Shown in pieces: positions 7,542 through 15,437 of a stretch of DNA of 64,000 nt; the stretch's first letter is position 1, and each line of letters begins with the position of its first letter. The translations under genes and the position numbers were made by a program. Location: NCBI RefSeq assembly GCF_023074055.1, contig NZ_JADPKR010000013.1:558001-622000 (forward strand), given 5' to 3'. The stretch is from Bradyrhizobium sp. 141 (GTDB lineage: Bacteria; Pseudomonadota; Alphaproteobacteria; Rhizobiales; Xanthobacteraceae). Under the pieces are notes generated by a model, which searched no databases, was not told the DNA's origin, and was given only the letters and a program-made list of their open reading frames with translations.

Positions 7542-8243
7542 TCAAAAATTGATCTGAAAGTTCAAGCCGCCATAGACGCCTTTGCCGTAGTTGCTATCGC
7601 GGACATAGCCGAGCGAAACGCCCGTATTCATGCTGCCGACGGTAAACCCCGTAATGTGTCCTCCAAGACGAAGCTGGTTGTAGGTCCAGCTGCCTGAATA
7701 GGCCGCTTCAGGTCCCACAAAAATATTTGGGGCGATTGCAATGCCTGTCTTGCCCTGCGCGTAATAGAACTCGGATGCAGTATTGTAGTGTGCTTGGACA
7801 TAGACCATCGTTTGGTCAGTTGGCTTGCCGTACAGCGAAGTGAGCACCTTCAGTCCGTACAGCTGTGCGTCGGATCGCGGCAAGCCAGGCGCGGCATAGA
7901 CGTGACTGTTCACGCCCGTCACGCCGGCGGCGACAAGCCATGACCAGCCATGCGGGGTGAATTGGTATCCCGCGAGCAGATCCAGCGTTGCATCGAGCCC
8001 GACCCGTTTCTGGCCGTTTTCCACAAAGCTGTAGCGGCGGGCTGAGGCAATGCCTTCCACGCGCCAGCCAGGCTCCCACAAGGTCCCGAACGGAGAATAC
8101 AAGGCCGTAAGGTCAGTGTAAAAAGCGCCGTAGGATGCAAAATCGCTAGTACTCTGCAGTGAAAGGCGCGGCGGCTCCTCTGCGGCTGCGACGCCTGCCA
8201 AACTAGCCGTCAAGACCGAAGCGAAGCCCTTTAGCAACTTCAC
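7542..8243 (-). CDS. bcsS: BcsS-type cellulose biosynthesis outer-membrane protein
   Basis: 233 residues. A signal peptide (KLLKGFASVLTASLAGVAAA, cleaved before EEPPRLSL) leads a glycine- and aromatic-rich beta-barrel-like sequence with alternating motifs (SWTYNQLRLGGHITGFTVG, SLGYVRDSNYGKGVYGG) that ends in NFQINF, a C-terminal Phe typical of outer-membrane barrels. This fits the BcsS family found beside rhizobial polysaccharide synthases. It lies 42 bp downstream of a family-2 glycosyltransferase on the same strand and is probably co-transcribed with it. Its exact role is not defined in the family; secretion or modification of the polymer is inferred from context. Confidence 0.75.
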   Translation of the reverse strand: MKLLKGFASVLTASLAGVAAAEEPPRLSLQSTSDFASYGAFYTDLTALYSPFGTLWEPGWRVEGIASARRYSFVENGQKRVGLDATLDLLAGYQFTPHGWSWLVAAGVTGVNSHVYAAPGLPRSDAQLYGLKVLTSLYGKPTDQTMVYVQAHYNTASEFYYAQGKTGIAIAPNIFVGPEAAYSGSWTYNQLRLGGHITGFTVGSMNTGVSLGYVRDSNYGKGVYGGLNFQINF

Positions 8244-8285
8244 CGGCTCCCTCCGACGGCATGTAATCGGTGAAATGCCATGTCA

Positions 8286-10373
8286 TTACACCTGGAGGTT
8301 CGACTGCCTAGCAAGCGTCGTCGCTTCTCCGCGCGCGTAATGGCCGGGTTTTCGTACCCAGATACCAGCTCTGATATCTTCGACGGCATCGCGCCATCCA
8401 ATCAGGCTCCAGATTCCATACAAAAGAAACACGGCATTTGCTGCAGAGAAGCTAGAGAAGAGCACGCTACCTCCCCACAGATTGGCTGCGGCCGAAACAA
8501 GGGAAGTAGTCAGAAGACCGACCAAGAAGATCAGATGGGACGGCGGCGCTGCGGTCCGGCCCTCGATCTTGGGAGTGCGGGCGAACGCACTCTTACGCCC
8601 AGTAACTAATTGCTCCAGGGATCGGTAGACTCCAGCGAGATTAACAGGCACGAGCAACAGCGTCAGCGCATAGATCCGCACCGCATCCGACCATTTGTAT
8701 CCGCACCGGATAAGGTCTCGTCCATACAAGAGGTAATACGGCGCCGCAGCCAACGGAAACCAAATGTTCGAGAATCCCTCGCCGAAGGGAACCACGAGAA
8801 GTAACAACAAGCCGACATTGGCGAGCGCGGGAGAGATTAGGTAGTGAGACCGAACGAATGTTTCGAGGCCGCCCGCGCGGGCCGAGCCGCGACCACGCCA
8901 ATGCGCAAGAAGGCTCGGCAATATGATCAGGCCGCCATTTGCCCAGCGACGCCGCTGAATGACAAGCGCGCCGAAGTCAGGAGGCGTGGCGCTATATGCG
9001 AGCCGTTCGGGATGATTGTGCAGGCGCCATCCCTTTGCGACGAGGTCGATCGTCGAGCCCGTGTCTTCAATAAGCGTTTTGTCTTGGATAAAAACGGGCA
9101 CGGCATGACCACGTTCCGTCGTCATGGCTTTGATGTCGTGCAAAGCCGAATGGCGTAGCACCGCGTTGGCGCCTACCCAGAAGGTTGCGTTGTAGGCAGT
9201 AAATCCTTGATGGACGAGGTATTGAATATCGGTAGTTGCAGCTGCAACTCGCTCCAGCCTTGAAGGTGAATTCGGATAGGCGGAGTACGGCGTCTGTGCA
9301 ATGGCAATTGCTGGATCTGCCTGCATGATAGAGACGAGCTTGCCGATATAGTTGGGCAGGATGATACTGTCGGCATCAATGGTGAGGACGTAATCTGCCG
9401 CTGGCACAATGAGGTCTGCCTCGCCTTCGGGACAGTCTTTGAGAACCAACCTGCCATCAGATCCCTTGGATACCTGAAAGGCGCGTCCAATCAGGCCAAT
9501 ATAGCTGTTGAGGTTCATGGCCTTATTCGGCGCATGAGAGAGGTTTCCAAATCGCTTGCGCTCAAAGCAGCCGATCGGCACCTCGAAAAGGCTGACCAAA
9601 CGTCTGTACTCGGAGCGAATGCGCTCAAGATCGAGGTCCGCTGGATTGCGAAGAGCGTCGGCAAGCCTCCGATATTCGGCATCGAGCTGACCGATGACTT
9701 CGCGAGCGAAAACTTCGTCTCCATGAGCAAACACCGGCTGAGAACGCTCCGCGTAAAGCAGCCCCAGCCCGCTCACGAAATCAGCGGCTTCTACGTAAAG
9801 TCCGGCGAGGACGATGCCCTCTTTCTCCAGGGAGAAGCCGGTCGAGGTACGGCGAACGTTGAAGTCATCGGCGGCCGTGTGAAATCGCTGCGACACTCCG
9901 CGGAAAAGATCATGCAGTTCAGAGACCAGCGCGCGCGCGGCCTCAAGTCCCGTCAAATCGGTCCCTTTGCTCGTCGGTGGATCGTCAAGGAGCAGTGTGA
10001 TTCGCCGATTTGGATGCTCGGAAAGAGCCGCCGACAAAACCGTCTGCATTATAACCGGGATCTGCTCTTTGTAGGACGGTATGAGGATGCTGATCCGTGG
10101 CGCTTCCGTATCTTTGGCCGGGCGGCAGTGGTTTGCCTCCTCGCGGTGGGCGGCATGCCGTCTGATCTCGCCAAGTCGCGTCAACTGATAAACGATGTTC
10201 CCGTAAAACAGGCTGATCACGGCAGCACAGAAAACCAACGTCAGGAAGGCTTTCTGCAGGAAAGGGCCATTGAAGGCCGGTTCTAAACCAGAAAGGACGG
10301 TGGTGAGGCCAAGCGCAAACGCGAGCGTGCTCACGCCCGCGGCGACGCGGGTCAACAGGATCTCGTGCTTCAT
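8286..10373 (-). CDS. membrane glycosyltransferase family 2, cellulose-synthase-like
   Basis: 695 residues. Two N-terminal membrane helices (about residues 10-60) are followed by a GT2 domain with ISILIPSYKEQIPVIMQTVL (about 95-115), a LLLDDPP acidic site, TIDADSIILPNYIGKLV (metal-binding DxD-like), IEDTGSTIDLVAKGW (acceptor site), and QRRRWANGG, the QxxRW motif of processive synthases. Several C-terminal membrane helices follow. There is no PilZ domain, unlike BcsA, and the middle contains an unusual insert of about 150 residues before the DAD motif. The polymer cannot be read from sequence. Next to bcsS, a cellulose-like or other beta-glucan product is plausible. Confidence 0.8.
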   Translation of the reverse strand: MKHEILLTRVAAGVSTLAFALGLTTVLSGLEPAFNGPFLQKAFLTLVFCAAVISLFYGNIVYQLTRLGEIRRHAAHREEANHCRPAKDTEAPRISILIPSYKEQIPVIMQTVLSAALSEHPNRRITLLLDDPPTSKGTDLTGLEAARALVSELHDLFRGVSQRFHTAADDFNVRRTSTGFSLEKEGIVLAGLYVEAADFVSGLGLLYAERSQPVFAHGDEVFAREVIGQLDAEYRRLADALRNPADLDLERIRSEYRRLVSLFEVPIGCFERKRFGNLSHAPNKAMNLNSYIGLIGRAFQVSKGSDGRLVLKDCPEGEADLIVPAADYVLTIDADSIILPNYIGKLVSIMQADPAIAIAQTPYSAYPNSPSRLERVAAATTDIQYLVHQGFTAYNATFWVGANAVLRHSALHDIKAMTTERGHAVPVFIQDKTLIEDTGSTIDLVAKGWRLHNHPERLAYSATPPDFGALVIQRRRWANGGLIILPSLLAHWRGRGSARAGGLETFVRSHYLISPALANVGLLLLLVVPFGEGFSNIWFPLAAAPYYLLYGRDLIRCGYKWSDAVRIYALTLLLVPVNLAGVYRSLEQLVTGRKSAFARTPKIEGRTAAPPSHLIFLVGLLTTSLVSAAANLWGGSVLFSSFSAANAVFLLYGIWSLIGWRDAVEDIRAGIWVRKPGHYARGEATTLARQSNLQV

Positions 10374-10528
10374 TTAGGAATGATGCCCCAGTGTTGCGGA
10401 AGTGCGGTGATGACGGATTTGCGGGCGCCAAATGCGAGGTGAAAGGTGACGCAAATGCGACCCGGATCGTGGGAAAAGGTGGCAATCCGCGTGCATTTTA
10501 CGGCATCCGCATCTTCTAAAACCAACGT

Positions 10529-10858
10529 TTGGCGGCCGCATCGCGAGCGCTCAAGTTGCTGGAGGAGGCCGTGCAGCTAACCCGAGATCTGCATCGGCAT
10601 CAGGAAGAACGGGCAAAGCGGCGTGTGGACATCTATCAGCCACTTGAAGTTTGGGATCCTTACGAGGCTGAGCTGCTCGCGCAACCAGCCGCCTCTAACA
10701 AAGCATCTGCCAAGTTTGGATCGACTGCTAGCGACGTCATTCGGCGATTTCCGCATTGGGTCAAAAGCGGAATATTGGAGCTGCTCAAGACACGATCTGC
10801 TCTGCCTCCCAAAGCGGACAAGCCAGAGCTTCAGCTGAACGTTGCCATCGGGCCATGA
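10529..10858 (+). CDS. possible small hypothetical protein running into a repeat
   Basis: 109 residues from a TTG, without a convincing ribosome site (an in-frame GTG follows at 10571). The first half looks protein-like: a helix LKLLEEAVQLTRDLHRHQEERAKRR, then YQPLEVWDPYEAELLAQP. The last 40 codons pass through a copy of a dispersed intergenic repeat and encode SALPPKAD, a string I know from spurious translations of that repeat in Bradyrhizobium. It may be a gene whose 3' end was replaced by repeat sequence, or no gene at all. The rest of the 570 bp gap is the upstream region of the glycosyltransferase and more repeat. Confidence 0.3.
   Translation: MAAASRALKLLEEAVQLTRDLHRHQEERAKRRVDIYQPLEVWDPYEAELLAQPAASNKASAKFGSTASDVIRRFPHWVKSGILELLKTRSALPPKADKPELQLNVAIGP
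10750..10822. repeat. short dispersed repeat, 'gggtcacaagcgg' family, copy B
   Basis: The unit TCCGC-attgggtcaaa-AGCGGA (10750-10771) has inverted ends. About 30 bp on, tgcctcccaaagcggaca (10803-10820) is a second, opposite-facing unit. The core attgggtcaaaagcgg corresponds to copies A (7336-7359) and C (12131-12150). Confidence 0.6.
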
Positions 10859-10943
10859 GCGGACTGGGTCTACCCAGGTGGGTCGGCTTTTCCACGGCGG
10901 CTAAAGGCAATGCGAGCGTGGCAAGGCCCTGCCGACGACGGAA

Positions 10944-11990
10944 TTACTGGCTTGCCGCCGCAGCGGCGGTCGCCACATATTTCGTGTAGAATTCGGCGAC
11001 CCGGCCGCGCCACATGCCGACGAACGCCTCGGACGTCACGTTGTCCACCGATTTCCAGGTGCGCTTGAAGGCGGGAAGTGCATTGCCCCAAATCGCGCGT
11101 TTGCACCACCTCTCACCCTTCTCCTTGCCCTCGCTGGTGGCGCACATGGATTTCCAGGCGGTGCGAGCGGGCCGGCTAATGTGCTGAGCGGCGCCTTCCC
11201 AGCCCTGCTGATGGATCAGGTAAAGATCGCTCATGTCCGGCGTCCGGTGCGTGATCCACCCGAACTGGACGCCTTCGGTAATGATTTTGTAGGCGGCCGC
11301 AACGGCGTTGTCCCGCGGATTGCGAATCTGCCCGAAGCCGAACTTCCCGAACTCGTAGTGGCTCAGCTGAAACAGACCAATATACGACCCGGTGCGTTGA
11401 TTGGGGTTGAAACCGGATTCGATCTTTGCAACCGCCATCATGAAATTGAAATCGAGACCAAACGCGTCGGAAGCGCGCTTGATCTCTTCGGCCGGCGTTC
11501 CGACCGGAATGTCCTTGAACGCACGCAAGACGATCTCCGCCGGTTTCTCGGCAGGCGGCAGTTCGGACCAGACGTAGTAGACCAGATAGCGGAAATCCTG
11601 CGTCGACGCCGCTTTCGGAGCATCGCTTGACGCATCGCGCGCTGCCGGCAGCGGTTGGACGATATCCTGTCCCAACGACGCCAATTTTGGCGCGACGGGC
11701 TCATCGACGAGCTCGGCCCCGGTGCTCAACGGCCCGGAACCTGCTGACGTCACCGACCCAGGCTCTGCTCTTTCTGCCCGAAGCGCTGCCGCAAGTCTGG
11801 CGGATGCCTCTTCGTACAACGCAGGTGTCACCATGTTCGCAGGAGCTGTGATGTTCGCAGGAGCCGCTATGTTCGCTGCAGCTTCCGGCATGACATCCGG
11901 TACCGTCCCGGCCAGTCTGTTACCCGCGGCCAGACAAAGTCCCACGGATGCGAGAGCCGCCACGATGCAGCTGGTCTGCCAAACCTTCAT
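10944..11990 (-). CDS. lytic transglycosylase (SLT-domain) with signal peptide
   Basis: 348 residues. An N-terminal signal or anchor (TSCIVAALASVGLCLAAG) is followed by a low-complexity Ala/Pro region with three hexapeptide repeats of the ANIxAP type (about residues 39-56). The catalytic SLT domain starts near residue 170: E191 lies in MMAVAKIESGFNPNQ, followed by GSYIGLFQLSHYEF and NPRDNAVAAAYKI, the usual ES, GLxQ and AAxY-like motifs. Lytic transglycosylases cleave the MurNAc-GlcNAc bond of peptidoglycan in the periplasm. The gene stands alone between two repeat-rich gaps, so a specific partner machine cannot be named. Confidence 0.85.
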   Translation of the reverse strand: MKVWQTSCIVAALASVGLCLAAGNRLAGTVPDVMPEAAANIAAPANITAPANMVTPALYEEASARLAAALRAERAEPGSVTSAGSGPLSTGAELVDEPVAPKLASLGQDIVQPLPAARDASSDAPKAASTQDFRYLVYYVWSELPPAEKPAEIVLRAFKDIPVGTPAEEIKRASDAFGLDFNFMMAVAKIESGFNPNQRTGSYIGLFQLSHYEFGKFGFGQIRNPRDNAVAAAYKIITEGVQFGWITHRTPDMSDLYLIHQQGWEGAAQHISRPARTAWKSMCATSEGKEKGERWCKRAIWGNALPAFKRTWKSVDNVTSEAFVGMWRGRVAEFYTKYVATAAAAASQ

Positions 11991-12128
11991 TACCCGAAGT
12001 CCAGGGATGGCTTCTGTACAAAGGCTGTTCGCATGTCCTTGCGCCTGTGGGTGAGGGTTCTTCGTAGAATCTTAAGGTTTAAATGTGGTGAACGAGGCAG
12101 GCCTTCTGCCGCGCCATCATCCGATGTG

Positions 12129-12250
12129 TCCCGATTTGGGTCACAAGCGGCCCCGGCGGGAGGCGCTCGTGAGGCGCGGCCATGGGTCCTTTTTCGGCGG
12201 ACGCACCGGGATCATTGGCTGGTCGATGTTCGCTTTTGCCCATAAGCGGC
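12129..12250. repeat. short dispersed repeat, 'gggtcacaagcgg' family, copy C (two units)
   Basis: The unit gatttgggtcacaagcgg (12133-12150) and a second, weaker unit cgcttttgcccataagcgg (12231-12249) flank about 80 bp of GC-rich sequence. The core matches copies A and B. It opens the 1.15 kb gene-free region between the transglycosylase and the patatin gene. Confidence 0.6.
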
Positions 12251-12299
12251 GACCGGGGCTGGGCCGGGAGCGTTGCGGTCGGACGGCCCCTCATGATTC

Positions 12300-13090
12300 A
12301 AACTCCCAAACTTGGAACGCCGTAATGAATCCGCGTCCTGGTATCTTCGTGGCCCGGGTCCTCGATCTAAGTCCACGATCCCCCGTATCTCGGCTACTGT
12401 GCATGGGGTGTTTCCTCGCTTTTGGTCGACCGCTCCCCGCGGGTGCTTCCGTCTGCCGTCGATAGCCTGTTCAAAATTCGCTTTACAAGAATTCGGATAT
12501 ACCGTATGTTTCGCGCATCCCGCCCGCCACAAGGGGCGTTTCGCGATCGTCACGGGACGCGGGCTGGGAGGCGGTGGCCGCGACGGCGTCGGCGCGCTGG
12601 GCAGGCTGCAGGGCGGGATTTCCCGTGAGCAGCGGCACGCGCGATACGACACGGCGCTGACAGCGTCCTCGTTCGGCCGCGATGGCGAGCGCACGCCAGC
12701 CGTCGCGGACAGGAGCGGGGATGTGCGCGGACGGCAAAATCGTGTGGTCCTGACGCCCGGGGTCTGTGCGTCAAGTGTTGCGGTGATGCGGCGGCCCAAC
12801 CGGGTTCGCGCATCAGCCATCCGCAAGGCGACGGGGGCAATAGTGCATCGCTCCCCGAGGAGAGCACGACATAAGCCGTAAAACCATCCGCGCAGGGAAG
12901 GCCGGTCGTTGCGGCGTCACCTGTAGTCCACCCCGTGCGCGTCTTGTTCGCACACGGGACCGCGGGTGCCAGCCGGCGCCCGGCCTTCCCTGCGCCCTTT
13001 CTTAAGAAAGGGAGCACCGAAGAGAGCAAAGCTCGGGCGAAATGAGCCGCGGGAACGCGAAAGTGCGTCTACGATGACGATGCGATTGGA
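12300..13090. repeat. composite degenerate repeat region, no gene
   Basis: This stretch has open frames on both strands (12312-12881 plus, 12212-12826 minus), but they overlap each other, are rich in Arg, Gly and Pro, and show no domain. A conceptual translation of the plus strand gives CFAHPARHKGRFAIVT and, further on, SRKTIRAGKAGR, strings I recognise from a repeat translated in many Bradyrhizobium intergenic regions. The best conserved part is the folded end at 12890-13012. I read the whole as one or two degenerate copies of a genus-specific dispersed element. Confidence 0.55.
12890..13012. repeat. strongly folded repeat end: 16-bp inverted repeat plus 18-bp palindrome
   Basis: GCGCAGGGAAGGCCGG (12890-12905) is perfectly complementary to CCGGCCTTCCCTGCGC (12980-12995), enclosing 74 bp. 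Inside lies an imperfect hairpin between cccgtgcg (12932-12939) and cgcacacggg (12949-12958). A second one (12963-12982) would compete with the outer stem. Directly attached is the perfect palindrome CCCTTTCTTAAGAAAGGG (12995-13012). No flanking gene requires it, so it is either a structured RNA-like element or the signature end of a dispersed repeat. Confidence 0.7.
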
Positions 13091-13141
13091 AAGAGCGACG
13101 CCGCCCCCACACACTCCGTCATTGCGAGCGCAGCGCCCGCC

Positions 13142-14317
13142 TCACGCGCTCTCCGTCTCCCGGTGCACGTCGTGCACGACGAGGCCCATGCCTTCGTCCG
13201 GCATCTTGATCCAGTCGCGCCGCTTAAGCGTCCGCTTGGTGTCTTCGTAGCCGCTTCCCCAGTGCTCGCGCATCGAGGTGCCCGAGAATTCGTGGTCCTT
13301 GGCGTCGCCCTCATAGGCCTTCTGCTGATAGATCAGATGCAGGATCGCGATCTCCGGCATGTTGCGCAGGCTCGACTTGAGCTTGCGCTCCTCCTCGGAG
13401 AGCTGCTCGTCCGGCAGCTTCGCCAGCGCCTTGTAGAGCAGGACCTTGAGATTGTGGGTGCGGCGGTAGACGTCGGTGTTGTGGCGGGTGCGGGAGGAAT
13501 ACATGATGTCCTTGTGGCGGGCCATCACGTCCTGGATCGAGCGCGGCAGCACACCCCTCGCGCTGAACAGGTCGACCTGGAACACCAGCGAATTGAGCGC
13601 GTCCTCCTGGTCGAGCAGGTGCTGCAGCGGGGTGTTGGAGACGATGCCGCCATCCCAGAAATGATCGGTGCCGATCCGCACCATCGGCAGCGCCGGCGGC
13701 AGGGCGCCGGAGGCCATGATGTGCTCCGGCTCGATCTCGTCATGGGCGTTGTCGAAATAGATGAAATTGCCCGAGAGCACGTTCACCGCGCCGACCGCGA
13801 AGCGGACCTTCTTCTCGTTGATGAGGTCGAAGTCGACGAGCTCGAGCAGGCTCTCCTTCAACGGCATCGTGTCGTAATAGCTGGTGGCGGTGCGTGCGCC
13901 GACCGGGCTGAGCCAGGGATTGACCTGGTGCGGGGTGAAGAATCCGGGCTGGCCCATCGCCGAGGTCATCCACGCGCTGGTGAAGTTGCGCCACTGGCGG
14001 AAGACGTCGCCGTCGGGCGTGTAGTGCCAGATCTTGCGGTTGGTGATGCGCTCCCAGAAGGTGCGCAGCGCCTCAAGACGCTTCTCCGGCCTGTTGCCGG
14101 CGATGATGGCGGAGTTGATCGCGCCGATCGAGACGCCGCAAACCCAGTCGGGCTCGATGCCGGCCTCGTGCAGCGCCTGATAGACGCCGGCCTGGTAGGC
14201 ACCGAGCGCACCGCCGCCCTGCAGCACCAGCGCGACCCGATCGCAGCGCTCAGGCCGCCAGCCGTGCGCGGGAGGCTGATGCGTCTGATGGGTCGGTTGC
14301 GGCGTGCGGGCGTCCAT
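13142..14317 (-). CDS. patatin-like phospholipase with DUF3734-type C-terminus
   Basis: 391 residues. The patatin domain shows the oxyanion glycine loop GGGALGAYQAG (about residues 34-44), the nucleophile elbow GVSIG with Ser63, and the catalytic Asp in FWDGGIVSNTP (about residue 218). The C-terminal 130 residues (RHKDIMYSSRTRHNTDVYRR, then KAYEGDAKDHEFSGTSMREHW) match the extension common in alphaproteobacterial patatins next to polyhydroxybutyrate or acetoacetate genes. It is cytoplasmic with no signal peptide, and probably acts as a lipid acyl hydrolase. It is divergent from acetoacetate decarboxylase across a 231 bp gap, an arrangement seen in Bradyrhizobium relatives. Confidence 0.85.
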   Translation of the reverse strand: MDARTPQPTHQTHQPPAHGWRPERCDRVALVLQGGGALGAYQAGVYQALHEAGIEPDWVCGVSIGAINSAIIAGNRPEKRLEALRTFWERITNRKIWHYTPDGDVFRQWRNFTSAWMTSAMGQPGFFTPHQVNPWLSPVGARTATSYYDTMPLKESLLELVDFDLINEKKVRFAVGAVNVLSGNFIYFDNAHDEIEPEHIMASGALPPALPMVRIGTDHFWDGGIVSNTPLQHLLDQEDALNSLVFQVDLFSARGVLPRSIQDVMARHKDIMYSSRTRHNTDVYRRTHNLKVLLYKALAKLPDEQLSEEERKLKSSLRNMPEIAILHLIYQQKAYEGDAKDHEFSGTSMREHWGSGYEDTKRTLKRRDWIKMPDEGMGLVVHDVHRETESA

Positions 14318-14548
14318 GGCGTGCCTCCTGCGTGCGCCGAACGATTACGTCCCGCCGTGACGCGCTGATGACAATTGCGGCTCGCCTGCATCGTCTGCAT
14401 GCAAGGCAGCTGCACCGGAAATGATGAGAGGTCACGCCCCTGACGGAAATCCATCACATCGCAGTCAACGAGGGCCGCTAGCAATTCGCGCCAAGCCTGT
14501 CGCGGCCGGGGCGGGCATCACAGAAGGCATCACGCGAGGAGACCAGCG

Positions 14549-15328
14549 ATGCGCAGGGAAGATTTGCTGAAACTTCCGTCCATGCCGGCCGCCGGGCCGA
14601 GCTATCCGGCTGGGCCGTACCGCTTCGTCAATCGCGAATTCCTCGTCATCACCTACGAGACCGATCCCGACTTGATCCGGGCCGGACTGCCTGAGCCGCT
14701 GGAGCCGATCAGCCAGCCGATCGTGCATTACGAATGGATCAGGATGCCCGACTCCTCCGGCTTCGGCAGCTACACCGAGTCCGGCCTCGTCATCCCCGCG
14801 CGCCTCAATGGCGAGGAGGTCAATTTCGTCTCGCAGATGTACCTGGACGATGATCCGCCGATCGCGGCCGGCCGCGAGATCTGGGGCTTTCCCAAGAAAT
14901 ACGCCCACCCAAAACTCGAGATCGTCAAGGACACGCTGACGGGCACGCTGGAATATGCCGGCCAGCTCGTCGCCATGGGCACCATGGGTTACAAGCACGA
15001 AAGCATGGCCGGCAACGGCGATCTGACCCGCGCCACGCTGTCGAAGACGCAGATCAATCTGAAGATGATCCCGGGCGTGGATGGTCGTCTCGAAGTCTGC
15101 CAGCTTGTCGCGATCAATCTCACCGACATCGTGCCGAAAGGCTCCTGGATGGGACCCGGCCGGCTGCATCTGGTGCCGCACGTCAACGCCCCCGTTGCGG
15201 ATTTCCCGGTCCGTCGCTGTATCGGCGCGCATCACTACATCGCCGACCTGACGCTGCCGTTCGGCCGTGTCGTGCATGACTACATCAGGGAAGCCGAGGC
15301 GGCGGCGACGGGGCTCGCGGCCGAATAG
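14549..15328 (+). CDS. adc: acetoacetate decarboxylase
   Basis: 259 residues, the full length of the family. The active-site Schiff-base motif is present as REIWGFPKKYAHP with adjacent Lys116 and Lys117, and the conserved Arg/Glu pocket residues lie in VIPARLNGEEVNFVSQMYLDD. The enzyme converts acetoacetate to acetone and CO2. In soil bacteria it disposes of ketone bodies from polyhydroxybutyrate or leucine breakdown. GAGGAGACC upstream of the ATG serves as ribosome site. The patatin gene is divergent and the thiolase lies 5 kb away, both compatible with short-chain ketoacid metabolism. Confidence 0.9.
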   Translation: MRREDLLKLPSMPAAGPSYPAGPYRFVNREFLVITYETDPDLIRAGLPEPLEPISQPIVHYEWIRMPDSSGFGSYTESGLVIPARLNGEEVNFVSQMYLDDDPPIAAGREIWGFPKKYAHPKLEIVKDTLTGTLEYAGQLVAMGTMGYKHESMAGNGDLTRATLSKTQINLKMIPGVDGRLEVCQLVAINLTDIVPKGSWMGPGRLHLVPHVNAPVADFPVRRCIGAHHYIADLTLPFGRVVHDYIREAEAAATGLAAE

Positions 15329-15373
15329 GCGCCATCATCAAACTGTAACACTGGCGTAATTGAGTACCCGCGT

Positions 15374-15409
15374 GGGTTCGGAAGATGCCGTTAGCCATCT
15401 TCCGAATCC
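15374..15409. other. strong hairpin between adc and the CorA-type gene
   Basis: gggttcggaagatg (15374-15387) pairs with catcttccgaatcc (15396-15409) with one mismatch across an 8-nt loop. There is no following T-run, so it is not a standard intrinsic terminator. It could still stabilise the adc mRNA end or attenuate read-through into the next gene 29 bp on. Confidence 0.55.
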
Positions 15410-15437
15410 GGGGCATTGTTGACGGTTGGAGTTGGCC

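Noticed and set aside
12212..12881. Two overlapping opposite frames (189 and 204 codons) in the gene-free region
   Set aside because: Neither has a ribosome site or domain; both read as translated repeat sequence.
13163..14368. Long plus-strand frame of 401 codons opposite the patatin gene
   Set aside because: It is the antisense of a well-supported gene, rich in Arg, Val and Asp as expected from GC-skewed shadow frames, with no domain.
15374..15409. Intrinsic terminator after acetoacetate decarboxylase
   Set aside because: The hairpin is strong but no T-run follows; kept only as an unassigned hairpin.
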